NCBI RefSeq assembly: GCF_001894765.1
Contig: NZ_BCWV01000006.1
Coordinates: 1-64,000, forward strand
DNA: 64,000 nt
From: Rhodococcoides corynebacterioides NBRC 14404
GTDB lineage: Bacteria > Actinomycetota > Actinomycetes > Mycobacteriales > Mycobacteriaceae
Direction: 5' to 3'
Shown here: in pieces, positions 57,340 to 64,000 of the stretch
How the letters are laid out: the number at the start of each line of letters is the position of its first letter
Numbering within the stretch: the stretch's first letter is position 1
The notes under the pieces: model-generated
Told to the model about the DNA's origin: nothing
The model's database searches: none
What the model saw: only the letters and a program-made list of their open reading frames with translations
Translations under genes and position numbers: made by a program

Positions 57340-58758
57340 TCAGCGGTCCTCTTCTCCGATTCGGTGCACGTGGATCAAGTTGGTGGAGCCTACCGTGCCG
57401 GGAGGCGCTCCGGCGACGATGACCACCTGGTCACCACGGTTGTACCGGTCGAGTTGGAGCAGGGCCTTGTCGACCTCCACGACCATTCCGTCGGTGGTCT
57501 CGACGAACGGCACCAGGAAGGTCTCGGTGCCCCACGTCAGCGCCAACTGACTCCGCACCTCCGGGATCGAGGTGAACGCCAGCAGCGGCAGGCGCGAGTG
57601 CAGGCGTGCCATGCGGCGGACAGTGTCGCCGGACTGCGTGAACGCCACCAGTGCCCGGGCGTCGAGGCGCTCGCCGATGTCGCGTGCCGCGTAGGAGATG
57701 ACACCGCGCTTGGTGCGCGGAATGTGGGACAACTGCGGAACCGCGTCACCCTCGATCTCGACGGTCTCGACGATGCGCGCCATGGTCCGCACCGTCTCCA
57801 TGACGAACTTGCCCACCGACGTCTCGCCGGACAGCATCACGGCGTCGGTGCCGTCGAGCACGGCGTTCGCGACGTCGGATGCCTCGGCGCGGGTGGGCCG
57901 GGAGTTCTCGATCATCGACTCGAGCATCTGCGTCGCGACGATGACGGGCTTGGCGTTGGCGCGAGCGATCTGGATGGCGCGCTTCTGCACCAGCGGCACC
58001 TGCTCGAGCGGCAACTCCACACCGAGGTCGCCGCGGGCGACCATCACGGCGTCGAACGCGAGGACGATGGCCTCGAGGTTGTCGACGGCCTCCGGCTTCT
58101 CGAGCTTGGCGATCACCGGGACTCGGCGGCCCACGCGGTCCATGACCTCGTGCACCAGTTCGATGTCCGCCGGCGAACGCACGAAGGACAGTGCGATGAA
58201 GTCGACGCCGAGCTTCAACGCGAATTCGAGGTCGGCGACGTCCTTCTCGGACATCGCCGGAACCGAGACGTTCATCCCCGGCAGGGACACTCCCTTGTTG
58301 TTGCTGACGGGGCCGCCCTCGACCACGCGACAGACGACGTCGTTGCCCTCGACGCCGGTCACGACGAGCCCGACCTTGCCGTCGTCGACCAACAGGCGGT
58401 CACCCGGCTGCGCGTCCTGCGCCAGTTCCTTGTAGGTGGTCGACACACGATCGTGCGAACCCTCGCACTCGTCGACCGTGATGCGCACCTGCTCGCCGTT
58501 GGCCCAGGTGGTGCGTCCCTCGGCGAACCGCCCGAGGCGGATCTTGGGGCCCTGCAGGTCGGCGAGGATGCCGACGGCCTTGCCGGTGGCGTTGGATGCG
58601 GCGCGCACGCGCTTGTAGTTAGCCTCGTGATCGGCGTGGTCACCGTGGCTGAAGTTCAGACGGGCCACGTCCATTCCACTCTCGACGAGATCCTTGATCT
58701 TCTCGTCGCTGGCGGTGGCTGGTCCCAGGGTGCATACGATCTTCGTCCGTCGGCTCAC
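57340..58758 (-). CDS. pyk: Pyruvate kinase
   Basis: 472 residues. TIM-barrel A domain with RTKIVCTLGPAT, NFSHG, B-domain (~70-165), the catalytic IAKLEKPEAVDNL lysine region, MVARGDLGVE, and the effector C domain. It converts PEP and ADP to pyruvate and ATP. GTG at 58758 has a TAGGCT -10 seven bases upstream, so it may be leaderless. Gene position next to lgt and tesB is conserved. Confidence 0.97.
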   Translation of the reverse strand: MSRRTKIVCTLGPATASDEKIKDLVESGMDVARLNFSHGDHADHEANYKRVRAASNATGKAVGILADLQGPKIRLGRFAEGRTTWANGEQVRITVDECEGSHDRVSTTYKELAQDAQPGDRLLVDDGKVGLVVTGVEGNDVVCRVVEGGPVSNNKGVSLPGMNVSVPAMSEKDVADLEFALKLGVDFIALSFVRSPADIELVHEVMDRVGRRVPVIAKLEKPEAVDNLEAIVLAFDAVMVARGDLGVELPLEQVPLVQKRAIQIARANAKPVIVATQMLESMIENSRPTRAEASDVANAVLDGTDAVMLSGETSVGKFVMETVRTMARIVETVEIEGDAVPQLSHIPRTKRGVISYAARDIGERLDARALVAFTQSGDTVRRMARLHSRLPLLAFTSIPEVRSQLALTWGTETFLVPFVETTDGMVVEVDKALLQLDRYNRGDQVVIVAGAPPGTVGSTNLIHVHRIGEEDR

Positions 58759-58765
58759 GCGCCTC

Positions 58766-58771
58766 AGCCTA
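58766..58771 (-). promoter_or_regulatory. -10 element of pyk
   Basis: TAGGCT on the minus strand ends 7 bases before the pyk GTG, with no ribosome binding site. This indicates a leaderless transcript. No good -35 lies 16-19 bases upstream. Confidence 0.45.
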
Positions 58772-58816
58772 GCCCTACCGGGACCCGGTTCTCCATCGCC
58801 GCGCGGCGGATATGTC

Positions 58817-58846
58817 TTGACAAAGCAGGCTACCGATCAGTAGTTC
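58817..58846 (+). promoter_or_regulatory. Consensus-like promoter with palindromic spacer, no downstream gene
   Basis: TTGACA (58817-58822) and TAGTTC (58841-58846) are spaced by 18 bases on the plus strand. The spacer carries the imperfect palindrome CTACCGATCAGTAG (58830-58843), which resembles a TetR-type operator. No plus-strand gene follows; transcription would run antisense into the TM2 gene. It may belong to an antisense or small RNA, or the palindrome may act on pyk in the other direction. Confidence 0.35.
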
Positions 58847-58883
58847 ATCCGCTCGCCGCGTGCGGTTGGCGCAATCGCCCCGA

Positions 58884-59498
58884 TCAGGGGCGCAACAGCC
58901 GCCCGTCACCGTCACGCGGCGTCCCCGCGAGGACGACGATGCCGTCGACCAGGCACCACAACCACCCGACCACGAGCAGCGGGAGACCGAACACGATGCC
59001 GATGATCGTCAGGCACAGCAGCACGCCGACGACGAACACCGACAGCTGCGCGATCGCGATGGCGTTGGTTCCCATGTAGAACCGCCCGATGCCGATCGGC
59101 AGCGCGAAGACCAGCGGCACGAGCTGCAGCAGCCCCGCCACCACCTTGGACTTCTCGCCGTACGGCTCACCGGTCTGCTGGTGACGGCCGTAGGGAGCGG
59201 ACGGATCGACCCACCCGCCGAACGGCGGCGCGCCGTACGGGTTCGGGGCGTACGGGTTCGTCGGGAGCGGCTGCTGCTGATACCCCTGCTGCTGATACCC
59301 CGGCTGCTGATACTCCGGTGACGAGGCGCCGTACTCGGGCAGCGGCGGGTAGGACGGGTACGCCCCCGCCTCGCCGCCGGGGCCGTCCCCGGACCGGGAT
59401 CCGGACGAGGCGTCGCCGGCACCCTTCTGCAGGTTCGGACGGTAGTGCTGGGTGTCCTGTGTCTCGTCCGGCCGATAGCGGTCGTAGGGCTCCGTCAC
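58884..59498 (-). CDS. TM2-domain membrane protein with Tyr/Gln/Pro-rich N-terminus
   Basis: 204 residues. Residues ~1-115 are low complexity, rich in Gly, Pro, Tyr and Gln, with GYQQQ repeats near 65-75. Two membrane helices follow (KVVAGLLQLVPLVFALPIGIGRFYMG and QLSVFVVGVLLCLTIIGIVFGLPLLVVGWLWCLVDGIVVL), the TM2 pattern with GRFYMG and W-x-LVDGI. Function unknown; TM2 proteins of actinobacteria are small envelope proteins. GTG at 59498 overlaps the lgt stop, indicating translational coupling. Confidence 0.85.
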   Translation of the reverse strand: MTEPYDRYRPDETQDTQHYRPNLQKGAGDASSGSRSGDGPGGEAGAYPSYPPLPEYGASSPEYQQPGYQQQGYQQQPLPTNPYAPNPYGAPPFGGWVDPSAPYGRHQQTGEPYGEKSKVVAGLLQLVPLVFALPIGIGRFYMGTNAIAIAQLSVFVVGVLLCLTIIGIVFGLPLLVVGWLWCLVDGIVVLAGTPRDGDGRLLRP

Positions 59499-60514
59499 GA
59501 CGGCTCCTGTGTGCTCGATTCCTGCTGTCCCGACTCGCGCTCGCTCGACGGTTCCGGAGCCGCACCGGCATTCACGGTGTTCTGTGTCTCGTTCCCGGTC
59601 TCGCTCGCGTCTCCGCCGTCCTTCTCGGGCTCGGTCACCGCGCGATCCTTCGTCACCAGCGTCGCCGGATCCTCACGCCCCTTCCGAGCGAGCACCACGT
59701 AGGCAGCGGCGAGCAGGAACACGATGCCCGACGTGAAGGAGTTCACGCGGATTCCGCCGATCAGGGTGGCGTAGTCGGTGCGCATCAGTTCGATGGCGAA
59801 CCGGCCCGCGCAGTAGCCCGCGACGTAGAGGGCGAACACGCGGCCGTGGCCGATGCGGAAGCGGCGGTCCACGATCACCAGCAGGATCACCACGACGACG
59901 TTCCACAGCAACTCGTAGAGGAACGTCGGGTGCACCACGCGTTCCACCAGACCGGTCGAGACCCCGGTGAGGGAGTCGATGCGACCGTTCGCATCGACCC
60001 GCTGATAGATCTCCAGACCCCACGGCAGGGTGGTCTCCCGGCCGTAGAGCTCCTGGTTGAAGTAGTTGCCGATGCGGCCGATGGCCTGGGCCAGCAGGAT
60101 CGGTGGGGCGACGGCGTCACCGAAGGCCGGCAGCGGGATCCCACGTCGGCGACACGCGATCCACGCGCCGATGCCGCCCAGCAGCACCGCACCCCAGATG
60201 CCGAGGCCGCCCTGCCAGATCTTCAGGGCGTCGATCGGGTTGCCGCCCTCGCCGAAGTACGTCGGCGCGTCGGTGATCACGTGGTAGAGCCGGCCACCGA
60301 TCAGGCCGAACGGCACCGCCCACACGGCGACGTCGAGCACCGTGCCCTTGTCGCCACCGCGAGCGACCCACCGACGATCGCCCCACACGATGGCGACGAC
60401 GATGCCGATGATGATGAACAGGGCGTAGGCGCGCAGCGCCAGCGGTCCGGCGTACCAGACGCCCTGGGGCGGACTGGGAATGTACGCGAGCACCGAGGCG
60501 GTCCCGGCGGTCAT
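59495..60514 (-). CDS. lgt: Prolipoprotein diacylglyceryl transferase
   Basis: 339 residues, about seven membrane helices. The Lgt signature GRIGNYFNQELYG, the H-region VVHPTFLYELLWN and the essential Arg in GRLYHVI are present. The last ~60 residues are a polar Glu/Ser/Thr-rich cytoplasmic tail, usual in actinobacteria. It attaches diacylglycerol to the lipobox cysteine of lipoproteins such as the LivK encoded in this window. ATG at 60514 overlaps the trpA stop (ATGA). Confidence 0.96.
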   Translation of the reverse strand: MTAGTASVLAYIPSPPQGVWYAGPLALRAYALFIIIGIVVAIVWGDRRWVARGGDKGTVLDVAVWAVPFGLIGGRLYHVITDAPTYFGEGGNPIDALKIWQGGLGIWGAVLLGGIGAWIACRRRGIPLPAFGDAVAPPILLAQAIGRIGNYFNQELYGRETTLPWGLEIYQRVDANGRIDSLTGVSTGLVERVVHPTFLYELLWNVVVVILLVIVDRRFRIGHGRVFALYVAGYCAGRFAIELMRTDYATLIGGIRVNSFTSGIVFLLAAAYVVLARKGREDPATLVTKDRAVTEPEKDGGDASETGNETQNTVNAGAAPEPSSERESGQQESSTQEPS

Positions 60515-61344
60515 CGCGCGGACTCCGCTGCCGATCGCACGCCGCGCGCGAGTTCCTCGGTCAGCGACGCCACGGCGCCCGCCCCCTCGTTCACGGCCGA
60601 GACGAGGGCGGATCCCACGATCACCGCGTCCGCGTAGGCGGCGATCTCGGCGGCCTGCTCACCCGACCGCACGCCCAGGCCGATGCCGATCGGGATGTCC
60701 GAGTGCACGCGAATGCGGGCGGCGAGCTCCGGCGCGGCCGACGACACGACGTCGCGGGCACCGGTCACACCCATGGTCGACGCGGCGTACACGAAGCCGG
60801 ACGACGACTGCACGGTCCGCGAGAGGCGCTCCTCGGTCGACGACGGCGCGACGAGGAAGATGCGGTCGAGGTGGTGCTCGTCGGAGGCCTGCAACCAGTC
60901 CCCCGCCTCGTCGGGAATGAGGTCGGGGGTGATCATGCCGAGTCCACCGGCCGAGGCGAGGTCGGCGGCGAAGCGGTCCACGCCGTACTTCATGACCGGG
61001 TTCCAGTACGTCATGACGACGGCGGCGCCGCCGGCCTCGGCGACGGCCTCGACGACGGTGAAGACGTCGCGTACACGTGCCCCGTTGGTCAGTGCGGTTC
61101 CCGCCGCCGCGGCGATGGTGGGCCCGTCCATGACTGGATCGGAGTACGGCACGCCGACCTCGACGATGTCGCACCCGGACTCGACGAGCGCGCGCACCGC
61201 GTCTACGGACCCCGCGACCGTCGGGAATCCGGCGGGCAGGTAGCCGACCAGTGCCGCGCGACCCTCCCCGCGGGTGGTCTCGAACACGCCGTCCAGCCGA
61301 GCCGGACCCGCGTGCATCGGAATGGGGGTGGGAGTCTCGCTCAC
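60511..61344 (-). CDS. trpA: Tryptophan synthase alpha chain
   Basis: 277 residues, TIM barrel. Catalytic residues sit in [21 protein letters not shown] (Glu, Asp), and the loop GVTGARDV and phosphate-binding [12 protein letters not shown] are intact. It releases indole from indole-3-glycerol phosphate and feeds it to TrpB. GTG at 61344 overlaps the trpB stop. Part of the trpC-trpB-trpA-lgt run. Confidence 0.97.
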   Translation of the reverse strand: MSETPTPIPMHAGPARLDGVFETTRGEGRAALVGYLPAGFPTVAGSVDAVRALVESGCDIVEVGVPYSDPVMDGPTIAAAAGTALTNGARVRDVFTVVEAVAEAGGAAVVMTYWNPVMKYGVDRFAADLASAGGLGMITPDLIPDEAGDWLQASDEHHLDRIFLVAPSSTEERLSRTVQSSSGFVYAASTMGVTGARDVVSSAAPELAARIRVHSDIPIGIGLGVRSGEQAAEIAAYADAVIVGSALVSAVNEGAGAVASLTEELARGVRSAAESAR

Positions 61345-62615
61345 CGGATGTTGCCCTTCTCGTCCAGAATGCCGAAGTAGGTGGCGGCGGTGTCGACGTC
61401 CTTGTCGCCACGACCGGACAGGTTGATCAGGATCACCGCGCCCTCACCCAGCTCGCGCCCGAGGACCAGTGCGCCCGCCACCGCGTGCGCGGACTCGATG
61501 GCCGGGATGATGCCCTCGGTACGGCTGAGCAGTCGGAAGGCGTCCATGGCCTCGGCGTCGGTGACCGGGCGGTACTCGGCGCGGCCGATGTCGTTGAGGT
61601 ACGAGTGCTCCGGGCCGACGCCCGGGTAGTCCAGGCCCGCGGAGATCGAGTGGGATTCGACAGTCTGGCCGTCTTCGTCCTGCAGCAGGTAGGAGAACGC
61701 GCCGTGCAGGGCGCCGGGCGAACCGGCACCGATCGTCGCGGCATGTCGGCCCGTCTCGACGCCGTCGCCGGCCGCCTCGAGGCCGACCAATCGGACTCCC
61801 GGATCGTCGATGAAGGCGTGGAAGATGCCGATCGCGTTGGACCCTCCGCCGACACAGGCGGCGACGGCGTCGGGCAGACGACCGAGCGTGTTCAGCATCT
61901 GCGCACGTGCCTCCAGGCCGATGATGCGCTGGAAGTCGCGGACCATCATGGGGAACGGGTGCGGGCCGGCGACGGTGCCGAAGCAGTAGTAGGTGCCGTC
62001 GGCGTTGGTCACCCAGTCGCGGAGCGCCTCGTTGATGGCGTCCTTCAGGGTGCGAGAGCCGCTGGTGACCGCGACGACGTCCGAGCCGAGCAGCTTCATG
62101 CGAGCGACGTTCAAAGCCTGCCGCTCGGTGTCCACCTCGCCCATGTACACGACGCACTCGAGACCGAGGAGCGCACACGCGGTGGCCGTGGCGACGCCGT
62201 GCTGCCCGGCACCGGTCTCGGCGATGACCCGCGTCTTGCCCATGCGCTTGGCCAGCAGAACCTGTCCCAACACGTTGTTGATCTTGTGCGATCCGGTGTG
62301 GTTCAGATCCTCCCGCTTGAGCAGGATCCGGGCGCCCCCGGCGTGCGCGGCGAGGCCGCGGGCCTCGAAGATCGGGGACGGCCGGCCGGTGTAGTCCCGC
62401 TGCAGCCGGTCCAACTCGTCGAGGAAGTCACGGTCCGCGCGGGCCTTCGTGTACTCGGTGGTGACCTCGTCGATCACGCCCATCAGCGCCTCGGGGACGT
62501 ACCGGCCGCCGTACTTGCCGAAGTGGCCGCCGAGGTCCGGATCGTGAGTCGTGCGATCGGTCAACCCGTCGCTGGACACGGGGAGCGGGTTCCGCCCGGG
62601 CGCAGAGGTAGTCAC
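61341..62615 (-). CDS. trpB: Tryptophan synthase beta chain
   Basis: 424 residues, PLP-dependent. The PLP lysine lies in [15 protein letters not shown], phosphate loop in [12 protein letters not shown], and [14 protein letters not shown] is the substrate loop. The first ~25 residues are a polar lead before [15 protein letters not shown]. It condenses indole with serine. GTG at 62615 follows a 47-base gap after trpC that contains a perfect hairpin. Confidence 0.97.
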   Translation of the reverse strand: MTTSAPGRNPLPVSSDGLTDRTTHDPDLGGHFGKYGGRYVPEALMGVIDEVTTEYTKARADRDFLDELDRLQRDYTGRPSPIFEARGLAAHAGGARILLKREDLNHTGSHKINNVLGQVLLAKRMGKTRVIAETGAGQHGVATATACALLGLECVVYMGEVDTERQALNVARMKLLGSDVVAVTSGSRTLKDAINEALRDWVTNADGTYYCFGTVAGPHPFPMMVRDFQRIIGLEARAQMLNTLGRLPDAVAACVGGGSNAIGIFHAFIDDPGVRLVGLEAAGDGVETGRHAATIGAGSPGALHGAFSYLLQDEDGQTVESHSISAGLDYPGVGPEHSYLNDIGRAEYRPVTDAEAMDAFRLLSRTEGIIPAIESAHAVAGALVLGRELGEGAVILINLSGRGDKDVDTAATYFGILDEKGNIR

Positions 62616-62638
62616 TCCACGAGTCTGCCCGATGCCGC

Positions 62639-62662
62639 CCTCACCCGACGAGTCGGGTGAGG
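62639..62662 (-). promoter_or_regulatory. Perfect hairpin between trpC and trpB
   Basis: CCTCACCCGAC (62639-62649) and GTCGGGTGAGG (62652-62662) form an 11-bp stem directly after the trpC stop, 23 bases before the trpB start. With no U-tract it may reduce readthrough, protect or process the transcript, or affect trpB translation. It is not a full terminator if trpB lacks its own promoter. Confidence 0.45.
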
Positions 62663-63472
62663 TCAGCGGCGAGGCTTGGGGCAGGACGGATGCGTCCCCG
62701 CGGCCACCAGATCACGGACCGCGGTCCGGGGATCTCCACTGGTGACGAGGCCCTCGCCGACGAGCACGGCGTCGGCGCCCGCGCCCGCGTACGCCAGGAG
62801 ATCCGCGGTGCCCTTCACTCCGGACTCGGCGATGCGGATGATGCTGGACGGCAGCCCCGGCGCGATGCGCGCGAACGTGTCCTGATCGACCTCGAGCGTC
62901 TTGAGATTGCGGGCGTTGACACCGATCACGGTGGCGCCGGCCTCGAGCGCCCGATCCGCTTCCTCCTCGGTGTGCACCTCGACGAGCGGCGTCATGCCGA
63001 GGGACTCCGTGCGGTCGAGCAGCGAGACCAACGCATCCTGTTCGAGCGCCGCGACGATCAGCAGGATCATGTCCGCACCGTGCGCCCGCGCCTCGTGGAT
63101 CTGGTAGGGACCGACGATGAAGTCCTTGCGCAGCACGGGAATGTCCACGGCGCGTCGGACCGCGTCGAGATCGGCGAGCGAGCCGCGGAACCGCCGTTCC
63201 TCGGTGAGCACGCTGATGACCCGAGCGCCGCCCTCCTCGTACGCCCCGGCGAGCACCGCCGGGTCCGGGATGTCGGCGAGCGCACCCTTGGACGGGCTGG
63301 CGCGCTTGACCTCGGCGATGACGGCGATGCCGTCCTCGGCCAGGGCAGCGGCGGCGTCCAACGGCGGCCGCGCGGCAGCGGCGGCCTTCTTCACACTGGC
63401 GAAATCGACGACGGCCTCACGGGCCGCCGCGTCGGCGCGAACGCCGTCGAGGATCGAGTCGAGAACGGTCAT
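62663..63472 (-). CDS. trpC: Indole-3-glycerol phosphate synthase
   Basis: 269 residues, TIM barrel. [15 protein letters not shown] has the catalytic Glu and Lys, [31 protein letters not shown] has Lys and Glu residues, and IAESGVK and [11 protein letters not shown] the phosphate site. ATG at 63472 follows GGGGGACACG. It uses the anthranilate-pathway product CdRP. Its 5' leader carries a promoter and a stem-loop. Confidence 0.97.
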   Translation of the reverse strand: MTVLDSILDGVRADAAAREAVVDFASVKKAAAAARPPLDAAAALAEDGIAVIAEVKRASPSKGALADIPDPAVLAGAYEEGGARVISVLTEERRFRGSLADLDAVRRAVDIPVLRKDFIVGPYQIHEARAHGADMILLIVAALEQDALVSLLDRTESLGMTPLVEVHTEEEADRALEAGATVIGVNARNLKTLEVDQDTFARIAPGLPSSIIRIAESGVKGTADLLAYAGAGADAVLVGEGLVTSGDPRTAVRDLVAAGTHPSCPKPRR

Positions 63473-63500
63473 CGTGTCCCCCGCGTCCTTTCGCCAGGTG

Positions 63501-63539
63501 CGTGGATGTGAGGTGTGGCTCATCCACGCCAAGAGCCTA
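63501..63539 (-). promoter_or_regulatory. trpC promoter -10 and leader stem-loop
   Basis: On the minus strand TAGGCT (63534-63539) places a transcription start near 63527. An 8-bp stem (CATCCACG, 63521-63528; CGTGGATG, 63501-63508) covers the first bases of the predicted transcript. The ribosome binding site lies after the stem. An in-frame reading ATG at ~63523 gives a short lead with one Trp codon, too few for a classical trp leader peptide. Confidence 0.4.
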
Positions 63540-63586
63540 GAGGCCCCCGGAACGGCCACGGCCACTGGGTGTCCGGGTGGTCCGGA

Positions 63587-64000
63587 TCATCTCTCGGGGG
63601 TGCGGTCGGTCCCGGTCGCGTCCGGCGCGGTCGGGTCCCGGCCGGCGTCGAGCGCGTCCCAGAACGCGCGTTCGGAGACGTCCCCGGTGTCGCCGGACTT
63701 CCCGGGCCGCTCCGCCGCCGCGGCGCTCGCCGACGTCTCGGACGCGTGTTCGGCCCGTTCCCGACGGACCGCCGGCGCGTCGTACCGCGAGGACAGTCCC
63801 CGCGTGGATCCGGCCGCCCGCGCGATCGTCACGGCGCCGACCAGGGCCAGCAGCGACCCCAGCACGGCGAGTGCGGCGGGCCACCGGGACGCGCGCGCCG
63901 AGAGCACCTCGGCGCGGTCCGGCAGTTCTGCGAGCGCCGCTGCTCGCCCGACGTCGACCGTCGTCACCAGCAGGGTCACCGCCGGGATCGCCGCCGCCAC
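63587..64000 (-). CDS. Trp biosynthesis-associated membrane protein (3' part)
   Basis: Only the C-terminal ~137 residues are in the window; the 5' end lies beyond base 64000. One membrane helix (WPAALAVLGSLLALVGAVTIARA) precedes a polar Ala/Glu-rich stretch and the family-typical ending SSRYDAP ... RAFWDALDAGRDPT. This matches the TIGR02234/Trp_oprn_chp family found between trpE and trpC in actinobacteria. Function unknown. Confidence 0.85.
   Translation of the reverse strand: MAAAIPAVTLLVTTVDVGRAAALAELPDRAEVLSARASRWPAALAVLGSLLALVGAVTIARAAGSTRGLSSRYDAPAVRRERAEHASETSASAAAAERPGKSGDTGDVSERAFWDALDAGRDPTAPDATGTDRTPER

Noticed and set aside
63473-63540. trp attenuator leader peptide
   Set aside because: The short in-frame lead has only one Trp codon and runs into trpC without a stop, so it is at most an alternative trpC start.

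Overview
This 64 kb window is chromosomal DNA from a high-G+C actinobacterium of the Mycobacteriales, most likely Rhodococcus or a close relative in the Nocardiaceae. The evidence is the strongly G+C-rich third codon positions, the many GTG starts, the frequent GTGA/ATGA stop-start overlaps, and a gene order that follows the M. tuberculosis Rv1610-Rv1689 segment almost step by step (trp genes, lgt, pyk, pdtaR, polA, rpsA, coaE, uvrB, usp, uvrA, infC-rpmI-rplT, tsnR, pheST, argCJBDFRGH, Rv1683-type gene, Trm112 gene, mpg, tyrS). I see no insertion sequence, CRISPR array or complete prophage.

Layout. At 1-5.5 kb (minus strand) lie an rRNA-type promoter at the left edge, then tyrS, mpg, a Trm112-like gene and a bifunctional lipase/acyl-CoA synthetase. 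At 5.6-14.2 kb is the whole arginine operon argCJBDFRGH, with a probable ArgR site in front of argC. At 14.2-20.5 kb are pheST, an rRNA methyltransferase, rplT, rpmI and infC, the last starting with ATC behind a structured leader. At 20.5-29 kb are a DUF1844 gene, uvrA, a metallo-hydrolase, a DoxX-type membrane protein with a lysine-rich tail, a HelD-type RNA polymerase-associated ATPase and a universal stress protein. At 29-33 kb an extracytoplasmic alpha/beta hydrolase is fused to an ABC ATPase and paired with an ABC-2 permease. At 33-43.4 kb are uvrB, an ATP-dependent DNA ligase, a DUF402 gene, coaE-grpB, rpsA, a methyltransferase, an isopropylmalate-type dehydrogenase and a 2'-5' RNA ligase homologue.

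At 43.4-48 kb are a 41-residue membrane protein divergent from a GlxA-family regulator with a perfect inverted-repeat operator, a thioredoxin, and polA, which ends in an 18-bp tandem repeat carrying three in-frame stops. At 48-53.8 kb is a branched-chain amino acid (Liv) ABC system: livHMGF on the plus strand and the lipoprotein livK convergent to it. At 54-56.5 kb are pdtaR, a tRNA-Leu(CAA) with an unusually short variable region, and a small phage-immunity-like module: an XRE regulator, an ImmA/IrrE-type peptidase, a DUF6941-like protein and a divergent small XRE protein. At 56.4-64 kb are tesB, pyk, a TM2 protein, lgt, trpABC and the 3' end of a Trp-operon membrane protein gene.

Most of the window is housekeeping: translation, arginine and tryptophan synthesis, DNA repair and central metabolism. 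The parts that most deserve a second look are the hydrolase-ABC fusion with its permease (29.2-33.0 kb), the XRE/ImmA/DUF6941 module next to the atypical tRNA (54.7-56.5 kb), the LivH permease with an extracytoplasmic N-terminal domain (48.2 kb), the stop-codon repeat at the end of polA (45.15-45.23 kb), and the GlxA operator with its divergent micro-gene (43.4-43.6 kb).
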